A stretch of DNA of 64,000 bases. Source: an uncultured Clostridia bacterium. Lineage in GTDB: Bacteria > Bacillota > Clostridia > Oscillospirales > Acutalibacteraceae. Shown piece by piece: positions 24,764-34,105 of this stretch (the stretch's first letter is position 1; each line of letters opens with the position of its first letter). The notes below the pieces were generated by a model. The model saw only the letters and a list, made by a program, of their open reading frames with translations, ran no database searches and was not told where the DNA came from. The stretch lies in contig CAKZZS010000033.1 in assembly GCA_937884975.1 (NCBI GenBank), positions 1 through 64,000 of the forward strand, written 5' to 3'. A program made the translations under genes and the position numbers.

Positions 24764-27175
24764 ATGGGAATTTACGATTTCAGATTTACAGAGAAAAAAT
24801 GGCAGGACAAATGGGAAGAAAAGGGCGTTTTCCACGCCGAGGACAACTCGGATAAGAAAAAGTTTTACGCTCTTATTGAGTTCCCTTATCCCAGCGGCGC
24901 AGGTATGCACGTCGGTCACATAAAGGCTTATTCGGGACTTGAGGTTGTTTCAAGAAAAAGAAGACTTGAGGGCTATAACGTGCTTTTCCCGATAGGCTTT
25001 GACGCTTACGGTTTGCCTACGGAAAACTACGCCATAAAAACGGGTATGCACCCGAGAAAAGTTACCGATATGAATATTGAGCGCTTCACCTCACAGCTCA
25101 AAAAGGTCGGCTTTTCATTTGACTGGACAAGAGTAATCGACACCACTGAAGAGGATTATGTAAAGTGGACCCAGTGGATTTTCCTTAAGATGTTTGAAAA
25201 CGGTCTTGCTTTCAGGGATAAGACTCTTGTAAACTACTGCCCGTCGTGTAAGGTTGTTCTTTCAAATGAGGATTCCCAGGGCGGTAAGTGCGACATCTGC
25301 CACAGCGACGTTATCCAGAAATCGAAGGACGTATGGTATCTTCGTATTACGGAGTATGCGGATAAGCTGCTTGAGGGACTTGAAAAGGTTGACTATCCCG
25401 TAAATATAAAGCAGCAGCAGATAAACTGGATAGGCAAGTCGCGCGGCGCGTTTGTCAATTTCTCGCTTAAGGGCATTGACGAAAAGCTTCGTATATACAC
25501 AACGCGTCCCGACACGCTCTTCGGCGTTACCTTTATGGTAATCGCTCCCGAGCACCCGATAATCGATAAGTATTCCGATAAAATCGGAAATATGGCTGAT
25601 ATTGAAAGCTACAGAGCCGAATGCGCAAAGAAAACCGAGTTTGAACGCACCCAGCTCGTAAAGGATAAGACGGGCGTTTGCATTGACGGCATTACCGCAA
25701 TAAATCCGCTTAACGGAAAAGAAATTCCCGTTTACATTTCCGACTACGTTATGATGGGCTACGGCACGGGCGCTATTATGGCTGTTCCGGCTCACGATGA
25801 AAGAGACTACGACTTTGCAAAGAAATTCGGCATTGATATTATTGAGGTTATCAAGGGCGGCGACATTTCGAAAGAGGCGTATACCGGTGACGGCGAAATG
25901 GTCAATTCCGATTTCCTTAACGGACTTGACAATAAAAAGGATTCAATTGCAAAAATGATTGAATACCTTCAGGAACACAACCTCGGCGAGGGCGGAGTTC
26001 AGTTTAAAATGAAGGACTGGGCGTTTAACCGTCAGCGTTACTGGGGCGAGCCGATTCCGATTATCTACTGCGATAACTGTGGAATGGTTCCCGTTCCCTA
26101 TGAGGAATTGCCGCTCAAATTACCGGAGGTTGAAAACTTTGAACCCGGCTCGGACGGCGAAAGTCCGCTTGCAAAAATTGATTCGTTCGTCAACTGCACC
26201 TGTCCGAAATGTGGCAGAAAAGCAAGACGCGAAACGGATACGATGCCACAGTGGGCAGGTTCGTCCTGGTATTTCTTAAGATATATTGATCCGCATAACA
26301 ACGAGGTCTTTGCCGATAAGGATAAGCTTAAATACTGGCTCCCCGTTGACTGGTATAACGGCGGAATGGAGCACGTTACAAGGCATCTTATCTATTCGCG
26401 CTTCTGGTATAAATTCCTTTATGACCTCGGCGAGGTTCCCTACGAAGAGCCGTACGCAAAGAGGAGCGCCCAGGGACTTATTTTAGGTCCCGACGGAGTT
26501 AAAATGAGTAAATCCAGAGGGAATGTCATTGACCCGAATGAGGTTGTTGACGTTTACGGCGCGGACGTTCTTCGTACTTATGTGCTGTTTATGGGCGACT
26601 ATGAGCAGGCGGCTCCCTGGAGCGAATCGAGCGTTAAGGGCTGTAAGAGATTTATTGACAGAGTCTGGGCGCTTGAGGATATTCTCAAAGACGGCGACGA
26701 ATATACCGAGGCTCTTTCCTCTTCAATGCACAAGACAATTAAGAAGGTTTCCGAGGATATTGAGCAGATGAAATATAACACCGCAATTGCGGCGCTTATG
26801 ACGCTTCTCAATAAAATTTACGAGGTCGGCTCAATAAACAGGGCGGAGCTTAAAACGGTGCTTATTCTTCTTAATCCCTTTGCTCCTCATATTACCGAGG
26901 AAATGTGGGAGAAGTTAGGCTACGGCGAAATGTTGGCTGCAGACGGCGAGTGGTGTTCCTATGACGAAGCAAAATGCGTTGACTCAACCGTTGAAATTGC
27001 AATTCAGATAAACGGCAAGGTGCGTTCAAGAATAAACGTTGCGATTGATATTTCGAATGAGGACGCCATTGCAGCGGCAAAGGCTGATGAAAAAATTGCT
27101 TCAGAGCTTGAAGGAAAGAATATCATCAAGGAAATCTATGTCAAGGGTAAGCTTGTAAATATTGTTGCCAGATAG
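24764..27175 (+). CDS. leuS: Leucyl-tRNA synthetase
   Basis: An 803-residue class Ia synthetase. The HIGH motif is HVGH within PYPSGAGMHVGHIKAYS, and KMSKS is at about residues 580-584 in VKMSKSRGNVIDP. The CP1 editing domain lies at about 220-415, with the TRPDTLFG motif. Zinc-ribbon cysteines are visible (CPSCK...CDICH; CDNCG...CPKCG). The anticodon-binding domain and a short C-terminal domain follow. There is no T-box leader: the gene starts 11 bases after rsfS, so it is read within the operon. Confidence 0.98.
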   Translation: MGIYDFRFTEKKWQDKWEEKGVFHAEDNSDKKKFYALIEFPYPSGAGMHVGHIKAYSGLEVVSRKRRLEGYNVLFPIGFDAYGLPTENYAIKTGMHPRKVTDMNIERFTSQLKKVGFSFDWTRVIDTTEEDYVKWTQWIFLKMFENGLAFRDKTLVNYCPSCKVVLSNEDSQGGKCDICHSDVIQKSKDVWYLRITEYADKLLEGLEKVDYPVNIKQQQINWIGKSRGAFVNFSLKGIDEKLRIYTTRPDTLFGVTFMVIAPEHPIIDKYSDKIGNMADIESYRAECAKKTEFERTQLVKDKTGVCIDGITAINPLNGKEIPVYISDYVMMGYGTGAIMAVPAHDERDYDFAKKFGIDIIEVIKGGDISKEAYTGDGEMVNSDFLNGLDNKKDSIAKMIEYLQEHNLGEGGVQFKMKDWAFNRQRYWGEPIPIIYCDNCGMVPVPYEELPLKLPEVENFEPGSDGESPLAKIDSFVNCTCPKCGRKARRETDTMPQWAGSSWYFLRYIDPHNNEVFADKDKLKYWLPVDWYNGGMEHVTRHLIYSRFWYKFLYDLGEVPYEEPYAKRSAQGLILGPDGVKMSKSRGNVIDPNEVVDVYGADVLRTYVLFMGDYEQAAPWSESSVKGCKRFIDRVWALEDILKDGDEYTEALSSSMHKTIKKVSEDIEQMKYNTAIAALMTLLNKIYEVGSINRAELKTVLILLNPFAPHITEEMWEKLGYGEMLAADGEWCSYDEAKCVDSTVEIAIQINGKVRSRINVAIDISNEDAIAAAKADEKIASELEGKNIIKEIYVKGKLVNIVAR

Positions 27176-27204
27176 TTTTTATTTCTTAAAAGGGGATAAC
27201 GGAT

Positions 27205-28080
27205 ATGGCTAAAATAAAGAATATTGCAAAAAGCATTTCGCTCTCCTTAAGCGCAAGCGCGCTTGCGGCGGAGGCGATGTACGGCAGATTTCGCGTGCCT
27301 GTTCTTAAAGCAAGACCGCTTGTTGAATTTGAGGTTGCGGTGGACGCAAAAAAATATAAAGACGTTCACCTTACCGCGCACAGAGGTCTTTCTGCAATAG
27401 CTCCCGAAAATACGCTTCCTGCCTATGAAGCGGCAGGAAAGCAGGGCGGCTTCACCGCTATCGAGTGTGACGCTTACTGCACAACGGATAACGTGTGGGT
27501 CATTATGCACGACGACGACGTCAAAAAAATGACCGACTGCGAGGGAAAGGTTACCGATTTTTCGTATGACGAGCTTCTCAAAATGAAATTCGACAACGGC
27601 GCAAATTATGAGGACTTTGACGATTTGCACGTCTGCACCATCAAGGAGTATCTTGATGTGTGTAAAAAGTACAACTGCCGTCCGCAAATTGAAATAAAGG
27701 ACGGACGAATTGAAAAGCTCAAGCCCTTTTATGAACTGCTTGGGCAAGAGGGCGTACTTGAAAATGTAATCGTCATTTCCTTTAACTTTGAAGCGCTTAA
27801 GTACCTGCGAAGCCTTGATAAGGACCTGGAAATCTGGCATATAACCAATTTTGTTACCAAAAAGGAAATTGAAAATTGCAAACAGCAGAATTTCGGAGTT
27901 AATTTCAACGCAGGCGTTTATGCGAGAAATCAGGAGGATATAAAGCGAATTCACGAAGCCGGACTTGTCTCCTCCTGCTGGACGGTTGACACGCCGAAGC
28001 TGCTTCACTCAATGCTTGAGGCAAAGGTTCAGTACATAACCACAAACTGTATTGTAAGAAAACCCGAAAACAAAAACTGA
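27205..28080 (+). CDS. Glycerophosphodiester phosphodiesterase family protein, copy 1
   Basis: A 291-residue GDPD-fold protein. AHRGLSAIAPENTLPAYEAAG carries the general-acid histidine and metal-binding region, followed by AIECDAY and the second catalytic histidine in VIMHDDD. PQIEIKDG supplies the next metal ligand. GDPD enzymes release glycerol-3-phosphate from glycerophosphodiesters, including lipoteichoic acid parts. The N-terminus is only weakly hydrophobic (about 10-27), so export is uncertain. It overlaps the next paralogue by one base (TGATG). Confidence 0.88.
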   Translation: MAKIKNIAKSISLSLSASALAAEAMYGRFRVPVLKARPLVEFEVAVDAKKYKDVHLTAHRGLSAIAPENTLPAYEAAGKQGGFTAIECDAYCTTDNVWVIMHDDDVKKMTDCEGKVTDFSYDELLKMKFDNGANYEDFDDLHVCTIKEYLDVCKKYNCRPQIEIKDGRIEKLKPFYELLGQEGVLENVIVISFNFEALKYLRSLDKDLEIWHITNFVTKKEIENCKQQNFGVNFNAGVYARNQEDIKRIHEAGLVSSCWTVDTPKLLHSMLEAKVQYITTNCIVRKPENKN

Positions 28081-28946
28081 TGAAAAAGAAAAAGCTTTTT
28101 ATTATAATAATTGCCGTATTTCTTGTGTTGAGTGTTTCGGCGGCTGTATATTGCCTTTTAACGGGTGTTTTTACCGTTAAAAAAATTGAGCCGAAGCAGA
28201 CCGTTTTACTTTCGGATATTACGGAAAATACCGACGGCATAAGGCTTATTGCCCACCGCGGACTTTCCGCAACCGAACCCGAAAACACCCTTCCTGCCTT
28301 TGAAGAAGCAGGCAAAAACGGTTTTTTCGGAGCCGAGTGCGACGTGCACAGAACGACCGACGGAAAATGGGTTATTATGCACGACGGCGACACGAAGAAA
28401 ATGTGCGGCGTGAGAAAATACATAGAAAAAAGCACGTCTGAAACGCTCTTTTCCCTTGACATAACAAACGGCGCGAATATTGAAAAGTATAACAACCTTA
28501 AAATACCGACGGTTGAGCAGTACCTTGAGGTCTGTATTCAAAACGGCGTTACGCCAGTTATTGAAATTAAAAACGCGGATTGCTCGGTTGAAACAGTAAG
28601 GACTCTTTACGACGCAGTTTACTCCGTCAAAGGAGTTAAAAACGTTATTTTCATTTCCTTTAAAAAGCAGGCGCTTGAAAGCCTGAGGGAAATTGACGGG
28701 GAAGCCGTTTGCTTTTTGCTTGTAAGCGATATTACCGCTTCAGATGTCGATTATTGTAAGGAAAACGGCTTTGGCATAAACTTTAACGCAAACAGTAAAA
28801 AGTTAAAGGATGAACCGGTTAAATACGCCGTCACAAGCGGAATTGATACAGCGTGCTGGACCGTTGACAAAAAAGAAATATTAAATAAAATGCTGTCTTT
28901 AGGCATTTATACATTTACTACAAACAGAATTCTTCCGGAGGAATAA
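28080..28946 (+). CDS. Glycerophosphodiester phosphodiesterase family protein, copy 2 (membrane-anchored)
   Basis: A 288-residue paralogue of the preceding gene, with the same catalytic segments AHRGLSATEPENTLPAFEEAG, AECDVH, VIMHDGD and PVIEIKNA. Here the N-terminus is a clear basic-hydrophobic anchor (KKKKLFIIIIAVFLVL, residues 2-17), so this copy should act outside the membrane while copy 1 may be cytoplasmic. The tandem arrangement points to local duplication followed by a change of location. The substrate is inferred only from the family. Confidence 0.88.
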   Translation: MKKKKLFIIIIAVFLVLSVSAAVYCLLTGVFTVKKIEPKQTVLLSDITENTDGIRLIAHRGLSATEPENTLPAFEEAGKNGFFGAECDVHRTTDGKWVIMHDGDTKKMCGVRKYIEKSTSETLFSLDITNGANIEKYNNLKIPTVEQYLEVCIQNGVTPVIEIKNADCSVETVRTLYDAVYSVKGVKNVIFISFKKQALESLREIDGEAVCFLLVSDITASDVDYCKENGFGINFNANSKKLKDEPVKYAVTSGIDTACWTVDKKEILNKMLSLGIYTFTTNRILPEE

Positions 28947-28947
28947 A

Positions 28948-30603
28948 ATGGATTACAACCTGCTTGCAGAATTACTTCTGCCGGATATTGATAAAACGCC
29001 CGATTGCTATGAAAACCTCTATCCCGACAGGGGACTTAAGGAGGGCGCGAGGGTTACCCGTTTTGCGCCGAGCCCGACCGGGTACCTGCATTTAGGCGGA
29101 CTTTTCGGAGCGCTGACGGATATTCTCACTGCAAAGGCGACTGACGGCGTTTCAATGCTTCGAATCGAGGATACGGACAAAAAACGCGAGATAGGCGAGG
29201 GCGTAAGCGCGATTCTTGACGGCTTTTCGGCTTTCGGACTGTCCTTTGACGAGGGCGTTTCGGCTGACGGTGAAAAGGGAAAATACGGTCCCTACACCCA
29301 GAGCCAAAGAGTTGAAATATATCAGACGGTTGCAAAGCAGTTAATCCGCGAGGGAAAGGCTTATCCTTGCTTTTGTACTGCGGACGAGCTGACCGCTCTT
29401 CGCGAAAGGCAGGAAAAAGAAGGCGCGCCGTTTGGCGGTTATTACGGCAAGTGGGCGAAATGCAGAGATTTGTCCTTTGACGAGATTAAAAAGAATATAG
29501 ACGAGGGAAAACCGTGGGTATTGCGTTTTCGCTCCGATGGCGATGAAAACAAAAAGGTCTTTTTTGACGATATTATCCGCGGAAAAATCGAAATGCCCGA
29601 AAACGTCATTGACGAGGTGCTTTTAAAGAGCGACGGTATCCCGACCTATCACTTTGCTCACGTCTGCGACGATCATTTTATGCGCACTACTCACGTTATC
29701 CGCGGCGAGGAGTGGATTTCCTCAACGCCGAAGCATATAGCGCTTTTCAAGGCGTGCGGTTACAGGCTTCCGAAATACGCTCACACTCCGCAGGTTATGA
29801 AAATTGATGAAGAAGACGGCACAAAGCGCAAGCTTTCAAAGCGAAAGGACCCCGAGGCGGCTGTCAGTTACTTTGTTGAGACGGGCTTTCCGAAAGAGGC
29901 GCTTATTGAATACCTTATGACGCTTATTAACTCGAATTTTGAGGACTGGCGCAGAGCGAATAAGGACGCGGACGTTTTCTCCTTCCCGTTTAACCTTAAA
30001 AAAATGAGTTCAAGCGGCTGCCTTTTTGATATGGCGAAGCTGAACGATATAAGTAAAAATATCATTTCCGTTATGTCTGCCGACACGGTTTACCAAAGGG
30101 TAACCGAATGGGCAAAGCAGTATGACGAAGAGCTTTACAACCTCTTTACAAAGGACCCCGAAAAGGCGAGGGCAATTCTCAATATCGATCGCGAAAATCC
30201 GAAGCCGAGAAAGGATATTGCAAAGTGGTCCGAGGTAAAGGATTATGTAAGCTATATGTATAACGAACTGTATGAAGAATATCTTTGCCTTCCCGAAAAC
30301 ATTAAAAGCGAGGACGCAAGGAAAATTATAAACGAGTACAGAAAGGTCGTTGACTTTTCTGACGATAAGCAGGTCTGGTTCGATAAGATAAAGGCTTTAT
30401 GTATTCCGTTAGGCTTTACGCCTAATGTCAAGGAATATAAGCAGAATCCGGACGCCTTCAAAGGTCACGTCGGCGATGTTTCAACCGTTATTCGAGTTGC
30501 ACTGACGGGGAGAACGAATACGCCTGATATGCACGCGATAATCGGAATTCTCGGGAACGACGAGGTTCAGCGCCGTCTTGAATCAGCCGAATTTTCTGTA
30601 TAA
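28948..30603 (+). CDS. gltX: Glutamyl-tRNA synthetase
   Basis: A 551-residue class Ib synthetase. RFAPSPTGYLHLGGLFGAL has the HIGH-type motif (HLGG), and the KMSKS equivalent is KLSKR in GTKRKLSKRKDPE. Glutamate specificity over glutamine is indicated by these motifs and overall similarity, by recognition rather than alignment. It precedes glnS directly. The first 30 residues extend beyond the usual start at the RFAPSPTG strand. AGGAGG upstream supports the ATG at 28948. Confidence 0.95.
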   Translation: MDYNLLAELLLPDIDKTPDCYENLYPDRGLKEGARVTRFAPSPTGYLHLGGLFGALTDILTAKATDGVSMLRIEDTDKKREIGEGVSAILDGFSAFGLSFDEGVSADGEKGKYGPYTQSQRVEIYQTVAKQLIREGKAYPCFCTADELTALRERQEKEGAPFGGYYGKWAKCRDLSFDEIKKNIDEGKPWVLRFRSDGDENKKVFFDDIIRGKIEMPENVIDEVLLKSDGIPTYHFAHVCDDHFMRTTHVIRGEEWISSTPKHIALFKACGYRLPKYAHTPQVMKIDEEDGTKRKLSKRKDPEAAVSYFVETGFPKEALIEYLMTLINSNFEDWRRANKDADVFSFPFNLKKMSSSGCLFDMAKLNDISKNIISVMSADTVYQRVTEWAKQYDEELYNLFTKDPEKARAILNIDRENPKPRKDIAKWSEVKDYVSYMYNELYEEYLCLPENIKSEDARKIINEYRKVVDFSDDKQVWFDKIKALCIPLGFTPNVKEYKQNPDAFKGHVGDVSTVIRVALTGRTNTPDMHAIIGILGNDEVQRRLESAEFSV

Positions 30604-30616
30604 GGGAGAAAAGAAA

Positions 30617-32269
30617 ATGGAAGAAACCGTAAAAAGCTCAAATTTTATACACGATTTTATTGATGAAGATTTGAAGGAAGGCGTATATACCCACGTTCAG
30701 ACGCGTTTTCCGCCCGAACCCAACGGCTATCTTCATATCGGCCATGCAAAGGCTATCTGCATAAATTTCGGCACGTCGCAGAAGTATAACGGCGTTTGTA
30801 ACCTCCGCCTTGACGACACAAACCCGTCAAAGGAGGACGTCGAATATGTTGACGCCATAAAAGAGGATATTGAATGGCTCGGCTTTAAATGGGATAAGTG
30901 CCTTTACGCATCGGGTTATTTTGATTTTATATATGAATGCGCCGTAAAGCTCATTGAAATGGGAAAGGCTTATGTTGACGACCTTACTGCGGACGAAATC
31001 CGCGAATACAGGGGAACGCTTACCGAACCGGGTAAAAACAGCCCGTACAGGGAGAGAAGCGTTGAAGAAAACCTTGAGCTTTTCAAAAGGATGACTGACG
31101 GCGAGTTTGAAAACGGCGCAAGAGTTTTAAGGGCGAAAATCGATATGGCTTCGCCGAATATGAATATGCGCGACCCCGTTATCTACAGAATTGCTCATGT
31201 CTCTCACCATCAGACGGGAGACAAGTGGTGCGTTTATCCGATGTACGATTTTGCGCATCCGCTTTCGGACTACAAGGAGGGCGTAACGCATTCCCTCTGT
31301 TCGCTTGAATTTGAAAACCACCGTCCGCTTTACGACTGGTTTTTAAAGGAGCTTGAGTTGCCGACGCCGCCCAGACAAATTGAATTTGCCCGTCTTAATC
31401 TCAATTACTGTCTTACAAGTAAAAGAAAGTGCCTTGCGCTTGTAAACGAGGGAATTGTTGACGGCTGGGACGACCCGAGAATGGCGACCTTAAGCGGTAT
31501 GAGAAGACGCGGTTATCCGGCTTCGGCTATCCGTGATTTCTGTGAAAAAATCGGAGTATCCAAGGCGTATTCGGTAGTCGATTTCGGACTGCTTGAAAGC
31601 TGCGTAAGGGATTCGCTTAACGTTTCGGCGCCGAGGGCTATGGCGGTTTTAAATCCGTTAAAGGTAATTATTGATAATTATCCCGAGGGACAGACCGAAA
31701 CGCTTGAGGTTGAAAAGCATCCCGACCACCCCGAAATGGGAACAAGGAAGGTCACCTTCTCAAAAGAAATTTTTGTTGAACGCGATGACTTTATGATAGA
31801 GCCCGTCAAAAAGTATTTCAGACTTTTTCCGGGCAATGAGGTAAGATTAAAGAGCGCGTATTTTGTAACCTGTACGGATTATGAAACGGATGAAAACGGC
31901 GAGGTAACCTGTCTTCACTGTACCTATGACCCGGCTACAAAGGGCGGCGACGCTCCTGACGGAAGAAAGGTCAGAGGTACGCTTCACTGGGTAAGCGCGG
32001 CTGACTGCGTTAAAGCTCAGGTAAGGCTCTATGACAGACTCTTTAAGGTTCCTAACCCGTCCGACGAGGGAGAGGGAAGCTTTAAAGACAACCTCAATCC
32101 CGATTCGCTTAAGGTTATTGACGGCGCGCTGCTTGAGGGCAGTCTTAAGGACATAAAGCCGGGCGACACCTTCCAGTTTATGCGCCAGGGTTATTTCTGC
32201 GTTGACAAATACAGTTCTTCTGATAAAATAATTATCAACCGCACAGTTGCTCTTAATTCAAGCTGGTAA
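30617..32269 (+). CDS. glnS: Glutaminyl-tRNA synthetase
   Basis: A 550-residue class Ib synthetase. The HIGH motif is HIGH in PPEPNGYLHIGHAKAICINFG. The KMSKS equivalent reads LTSKRK, where most GlnRS have MSKRK, so the Met is replaced by Thr. The C-terminal beta-barrel anticodon domain is present. Many Firmicutes lack GlnRS and use GatCAB; this organism has a dedicated enzyme. The ATG at 30617 is preferred over one inside gltX because GGGAGAA lies just before it and the family N-terminus starts there. Confidence 0.96.
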   Translation: MEETVKSSNFIHDFIDEDLKEGVYTHVQTRFPPEPNGYLHIGHAKAICINFGTSQKYNGVCNLRLDDTNPSKEDVEYVDAIKEDIEWLGFKWDKCLYASGYFDFIYECAVKLIEMGKAYVDDLTADEIREYRGTLTEPGKNSPYRERSVEENLELFKRMTDGEFENGARVLRAKIDMASPNMNMRDPVIYRIAHVSHHQTGDKWCVYPMYDFAHPLSDYKEGVTHSLCSLEFENHRPLYDWFLKELELPTPPRQIEFARLNLNYCLTSKRKCLALVNEGIVDGWDDPRMATLSGMRRRGYPASAIRDFCEKIGVSKAYSVVDFGLLESCVRDSLNVSAPRAMAVLNPLKVIIDNYPEGQTETLEVEKHPDHPEMGTRKVTFSKEIFVERDDFMIEPVKKYFRLFPGNEVRLKSAYFVTCTDYETDENGEVTCLHCTYDPATKGGDAPDGRKVRGTLHWVSAADCVKAQVRLYDRLFKVPNPSDEGEGSFKDNLNPDSLKVIDGALLEGSLKDIKPGDTFQFMRQGYFCVDKYSSSDKIIINRTVALNSSW

Positions 32270-32282
32270 AAGGAGAGTATTT

Positions 32283-33005
32283 ATGAAAAACGAAGAAAAG
32301 AAAGTAAAAAAACGCGACAGCGGATTTAACATTATGTACCGCATTGTTACCGCGCTTATAGCCGCGGCAACTTTTCCGGCAATGATTTTTACAAGTCTCT
32401 TCTACTTTGCGTACACAATTCCGCTCTGGCCGATGATTTCTCAGGATGCCACCGATACGGGCGCAACGTATTTTAAAATGAGCATTTACGAAGCCCTTTC
32501 TGATTACTCGGGCTTTAAGGGACTGTTTATGGGCAGTGATGCAAAGGTAGACCTTATGGGAGTGCTTGAGCTTGTAAGGCGCCAGCTTATTGCAGTAATC
32601 GGACTTTACGCGCTTATTGTCATACTTGCCCTTGTAATTATTGCTTTTGCACTTTTCACAAGGAAAAAGCTTCCTATAGTTATTTCTTCAGTAATAGGTA
32701 TTGTCGCTCTTGCGTTCATACCGCTTGCATTTAACCGCCTTCAGGCTCCGTTCCTTGACGGCACAATAAACCTTGACTCCTTCCTTCACCTCGGACTTGA
32801 AAATATTCTTGACTTGGTTGCGAAGGTCGACTTTATCAAGGCAGGCGAGGCTTATACCTTCCTTTGGGTAATCTTTGTTGCAATACTTGCCTGGACGGGC
32901 GCGGTTATGCTCGTAAATATGGGCGACGAGCCGAAAAAGGTCAAAGAGCCAAAGGTTAAAAAGCCCAAAAAAGAAAAAGAGCCTAAAGAGAATACGGCTG
33001 AATAA
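32283..33005 (+). CDS. Membrane protein of unknown function
   Basis: A 240-residue protein I do not recognise. It has about four hydrophobic segments (roughly 20-42, 95-120, 127-147 and 195-215) and a C-terminal tail made of Lys/Glu/Pro repeats (KEPKVKKPKKEKEPK). The ATG at 32283 follows AGGAG at 7 bases. It is the last gene of the long plus-strand run and precedes a terminator. Nothing ties it functionally to glnS. Confidence 0.75.
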   Translation: MKNEEKKVKKRDSGFNIMYRIVTALIAAATFPAMIFTSLFYFAYTIPLWPMISQDATDTGATYFKMSIYEALSDYSGFKGLFMGSDAKVDLMGVLELVRRQLIAVIGLYALIVILALVIIAFALFTRKKLPIVISSVIGIVALAFIPLAFNRLQAPFLDGTINLDSFLHLGLENILDLVAKVDFIKAGEAYTFLWVIFVAILAWTGAVMLVNMGDEPKKVKEPKVKKPKKEKEPKENTAE

Positions 33006-33019
33006 AAGGGAAAATAAAA

Positions 33020-33070
33020 AACGGCAGAGGTGAAAATTGACCGCTTCTGCCGTTATTATTTAATTTTTTT
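33020..33070 (+). terminator. Terminator of the glnS/membrane-protein operon
   Basis: AACGGCAGA...TCTGCCGTT form a 9-bp stem (33020-33028 with 33046-33054), followed by TTATTATTTAATTTTTTT. Confidence 0.8.
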
Positions 33071-33101
33071 CCAAAAAGTATAAAATTTTTTAAAAAAACA
33101 C

Positions 33102-33130
33102 TTGCATTTTGTTTTCAGTGGTGCTATAAT
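33102..33130 (+). promoter_or_regulatory. Promoter of the 5S rRNA gene
   Basis: TTGCAT (33102-33107), 17-base spacer, consensus TATAAT (33125-33130). It ends 46 bases before the mature 5S sequence. Confidence 0.8.
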
Positions 33131-33176
33131 GCAGTCACTCACTTGAGAGAGCGTGAATAAAACGTGTCTTTCAACA

Positions 33177-33291
<115 letters not shown>

Positions 33292-33305
33292 ACCTTTTGA
33301 AGGAG

Positions 33306-33340
33306 AGCAGTTTCCCAATAGGGGGGCTGTTTTTCTTTTT
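33306..33340 (+). terminator. Terminator of the 5S rRNA gene
   Basis: CAGTTTCCC and GGGGGGCTG pair around an AATA loop (three T-G pairs), followed by TTTTTCTTTTT. Confidence 0.75.
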
Positions 33341-33349
33341 ATAATGAAA

Positions 33350-33377
33350 AATCCCTGTAGCAAAGGCTACAGGGATT
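33350..33377 (-). terminator. Bidirectional terminator between 5S rRNA and the lipoprotein gene
   Basis: A perfect 12-bp stem (AATCCCTGTAGC with GCTACAGGGATT) has A-rich bases on the left and T-rich bases on the right. It can therefore terminate the minus-strand kinase-lipoprotein operon and back up the 5S terminator. Confidence 0.85.
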
Positions 33378-33390
33378 TTTTCTGTTTGTT

Positions 33391-34101
33391 TTACTGTTTA
33401 AATGTTATTGCGTCAAGCACCGTGTCAAAATCAATGTTTTTTAAGTCATCCTCGCTGTGAACGCCGCAGGTGATGTTGAAGGTATACATTCCCTTGTTGA
33501 ATACATAAATGATATATCCGACAGTGTTCTTGTTGCCGTCTACCGTGCGGCTGCCAAGGAAGGTGAGCTTGGTAACGGGCTTTATCTCGCCGTCACGAAG
33601 TTCAGTCTCTTCTTCGGTATTTATAACGACCTCATCAACAGCTTCAACAAATTGCTTGTGATAGGATTTCATAAGCTTTGCCATATCGTCATAGCTGTCC
33701 CTTGAAAACTGGATGTCAACACTGACGTCGCTTTCTTCATCGCCGTATCTTAACTGGGCATAATCTTCAATTCCCGAATAGAGAACCCAGCCGTCAGGAA
33801 CGAGAAGAGTATATACGGACGATTCAACCCTCTTACCGTTTCTGTCAACATGAATTTCCGTGTTGTCGGCAGGAAGTGTAACAAGGTCGCCGAATTTATC
33901 CGTAAGCGTATTTCCGGCGCTGTCGGTTGAAACAATAATGACGTTGCCGTATCCGTCCGTAACCGTTTCGCCGTTTTCATCCGTATATGCGATGTGTTTG
34001 TTACCTGCGCCGTCGATATAGTACGTTGTTTTTGAGCAGCCTACAAAGATAAAGGTTACGGTAAGTATTACGCATATAACTGCAATTATATTTCTTTTCA
34101 T
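33391..34101 (-). CDS. Lipoprotein of unknown function
   Basis: A 236-residue predicted lipoprotein. A signal peptide ends in the lipobox FVGC (Cys about residue 22), then comes a repetitive hydrophilic segment of short strands (YIDGAGNKHIAYTDENGET and similar, about 25-85). The C-terminal domain of about 130 residues (VPDGWVLYSG to the end) recalls PsbP/Mog1-like folds, but I do not claim the family. The ATG at 34101 is chosen because it directly precedes the signal peptide and GGAGG lies upstream, inside the end of the kinase gene. It starts 4 bases after the kinase stop, so they are co-transcribed. Confidence 0.8.
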   Translation of the reverse strand: MKRNIIAVICVILTVTFIFVGCSKTTYYIDGAGNKHIAYTDENGETVTDGYGNVIIVSTDSAGNTLTDKFGDLVTLPADNTEIHVDRNGKRVESSVYTLLVPDGWVLYSGIEDYAQLRYGDEESDVSVDIQFSRDSYDDMAKLMKSYHKQFVEAVDEVVINTEEETELRDGEIKPVTKLTFLGSRTVDGNKNTVGYIIYVFNKGMYTFNITCGVHSEDDLKNIDFDTVLDAITFKQ

Positions 34102-34105
34102 TATA

